Below, piece by piece: positions 62,519-64,000 of a DNA stretch of 64,000 bases (positions within the stretch are counted from its first letter, which is position 1; the number at the start of each line of letters is the position of its first letter). The DNA is from Photobacterium obscurum. Lineage in GTDB: Bacteria > Pseudomonadota > Gammaproteobacteria > Enterobacterales > Vibrionaceae. The notes under the pieces are model-generated. The model was not told the DNA's origin. It searched no databases and saw only the letters and a list, made by a program, of their open reading frames with translations. The position numbers and the translations under genes were made by a program. Where the stretch lies: NCBI RefSeq assembly GCF_026191635.1, contig NZ_JAKRRW010000021.1, forward strand, positions 37,974 to 101,973, read 5' to 3'.

Positions 62519-62553
62519 ATATCCCCAAGTATATTGAAATTACTTGGGGATAT
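62519..62553. repeat. Intergenic palindromic repeat, copy with 13-bp arms
   Basis: ATATCCCCAAGTA and TACTTGGGGATAT flank a 9-base loop (tattgaaat). The loop size and core match the 10315 copy, and both arms carry the same compensating change. It lies between two convergent genes and touches the FAN1 stop codon. Confidence 0.85.
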
Positions 62554-64000
62554 TATTTTTCCCATGTTACATAAGTAACGACGGCAGGGACTTTCAGTTC
62601 TTGAAATACCTTCAGCCAGCGAATTTGGTTGCTTTGCAGCTTGTCTCCCGGGCCTTTAACTTCTACCCACTTGTATTGATTATCTTTGAAAACAATCACA
62701 TCGGGAAAACCCGAGCGGTTATTGCGAGGGTCAAATAGAATTCGCCTAAACAGCCGACAAAGTACTGTTGGTGGAATACATTTTATGCTCAGCGTGATAA
62801 TTTCTGGGTTGATCAGATTCCAGTTAACCCAATCATTGCTCAACGGTATTTTTTCGTTGAATACCGCTAGCCAGTTGCGCCAGTTACCGGACTCAATATC
62901 GGTTAGCCTGTCGTCGATGAGTTGTTTTCTTTGTTCGTAAAATTCGGGCTGGAACATATCTCTCGGCGAACGCTGATAAGGGTTTAAAAAAGCACCTGTT
63001 ACTGGCGAGTAGATGATGTCCCAGAACGCGAGGCCAAATAAGCTGCATATCAGGCTATTCTCAAGGAAATAACTCTGCCAGCCCTGCTCACGGTAATAGT
63101 TAACGACAGACTCTTCAACATTTATGTCCTGGTGGGGTAAAACCAGGTGCTGTTCATTGAATACCGGTTTGATTGGCTTTTCAATCTTGAGAGATAATTT
63201 GCTACACAGTTTTCTTTCCAGTGTGCTGGCCACATCCGCTTCTTCTTCCGTGTAAGGGGAGGCTTTCATTTCAAGGGCGAGTTGGTAGGCATCATCGTAT
63301 TTCTCTTGTTTGTCGAGAATACGAACCTGTCGTTCGCGCGATGGGGGGATCAGGCTATGGCGGAATAGGGTGAGCGCTGTATTGAGCTGATGTTTGTCCT
63401 GGCTGGAGAATCGCTCAAGGTCTCGGGCAATGTGATTGATCAATTGCTGGCGCTTTCGCTCTAGCGGGGACCAACTGAAAGCCGGAGGTATTGCTGTAGC
63501 AAGCTCCGTGATCGTAGTGTGATCTTTCATTTCTTTCGCTTGCCAGTAGCGATCACTGAGATCTGCTAGCTCCAGCCATTGCTGGATTTGATAGCGCTTG
63601 CTAAAAAGGCGGGTTTGCCTATCAATCGCGTAGGACTCAAATTGATGCAGCCCAAGATCGGAAAGGACAAATTGGCTGAGATCTTGATGCCGGTTGCCAA
63701 AAAACAGTAGCAGAAATGTGTCGAGATGCTGCTGGTGGCAAATCTGCAAAATATCTTGGCCGAAGTCACTAAAGCTGGGGTTATGGTTGATGAGTATTTC
63801 AGTCAGTTCAGGCTTTCGAGCCGACTTGTTCCCGGTCAATACGGGAAAAAGTCTCAATAGCTCCGCTTTGGTGAATAACGGGATGATGTCATTTAATGGC
63901 CAATGATGATGAATCCGGCATTTTTTAGCACCTCAGCAGCCTTGTCCAACTTGCCTATTTCACTGTAAGCAAGTTTGTCTCGGCGAAAAAACGCTCCTTT
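62553..64000 (-). pseudogene. FAN1-type VRR-NUC nuclease, frameshifted (5' end off-window)
   Basis: Two minus-strand frames together read as one FAN1 protein. From the right edge the first frame gives KGAFFRRDKLAYSEIGKLDK and ends GFIIIGH-stop at 63893-63895. Shifting by one base at about 63897-63901, the second frame continues PLNDIIPLFTKAELLRLFP and runs 434+ residues to 62553. The C-terminus is a VRR-NUC domain with SGFPDVIVFKDN, KWVEVKGPGD and QIRWLKVFQE, the PD-(D/E)xK catalytic core, intact. FAN1 enzymes are structure-specific nucleases for crosslink repair. A lost base, an assembly error or recoding would all explain the break. Confidence 0.8.

Overview
The window looks like chromosomal DNA of a marine gamma-proteobacterium of the Vibrionaceae (Photobacterium, Grimontia or Vibrio type). 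Most proteins resemble enterobacterial or vibrio families, several small proteins (DUF3541-like, DUF2947-like) are typical of vibrios, and gene order is that of a core chromosome. I saw no intact insertion sequence, prophage, integrase or CRISPR array. The genus call is inference; no rRNA or other marker is present.

Region 1 (1-21,300) is a molybdenum-dependent purine catabolism locus. Its order follows the E. coli yqeB-yqeC-ygfJ-ygfK-ssnA-ygfM-xdhD-xanQ-guaD-ghxQ cluster. Two things are added between ssnA and ygfM: a complete three-subunit molybdenum hydroxylase (6765-10311) and an oppositely oriented ATP-grasp-like protein (10436-11701). Genes for cofactor cytidylylation and maturation (mocA/ygfJ, yqeB, yqeC), nucleobase permeases, guanine deaminase and mobB surround the hydroxylases. 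The two main promoters (ygfK and ygfM-xdhD) share a sigma-54 -24/-12 element with paired 13-bp dyads roughly 160-180 bp upstream, so they are probably co-activated.

Region 2 (21,300-30,800) holds mixed housekeeping genes: a macro-domain deacetylase, two nuclease-fold proteins, an isolated 2-methylcitrate synthase, alkB, a secreted DUF3541-like protein, the three-gene AMMECR1/MEMO/radical-SAM set, a glutaredoxin and a hexapeptide acetyltransferase.

Region 3 (31,000-39,700) is a full periplasmic nitrite-ammonification (nrf) locus: nrfG-like, nrfA on the minus strand, then nrfBCD and nrfE-thioredoxin-nrfF. FNR-like and NarP-like sites lie between nrfA and nrfB.

Region 4 (40,000-49,300) carries a response regulator with TPR repeats and brnQ preceded by an unlabelled Ile-rich leader peptide with alternative RNA stems. 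It also carries an alkylsulfatase, kdgK-eda, and a Cys-Gly-Leu tRNA operon.

Region 5 (49,300-64,000) has an outer-membrane beta-barrel, the 5-oxoprolinase genes pxpABC followed by a gamma-glutamylcyclotransferase-like gene that may feed them, and an acyl-CoA ligase. It continues with pirin, fadL with a good FadR box, a lipoprotein carboxylesterase, and a FAN1-type nuclease gene broken by a one-base frameshift at the right edge.

The least conventional elements are the shared sigma-54/dyad promoter architecture, the XdhD-type hydroxylase that has lost its iron-sulfur cysteines beside a second intact hydroxylase, and the brnQ leader peptide.
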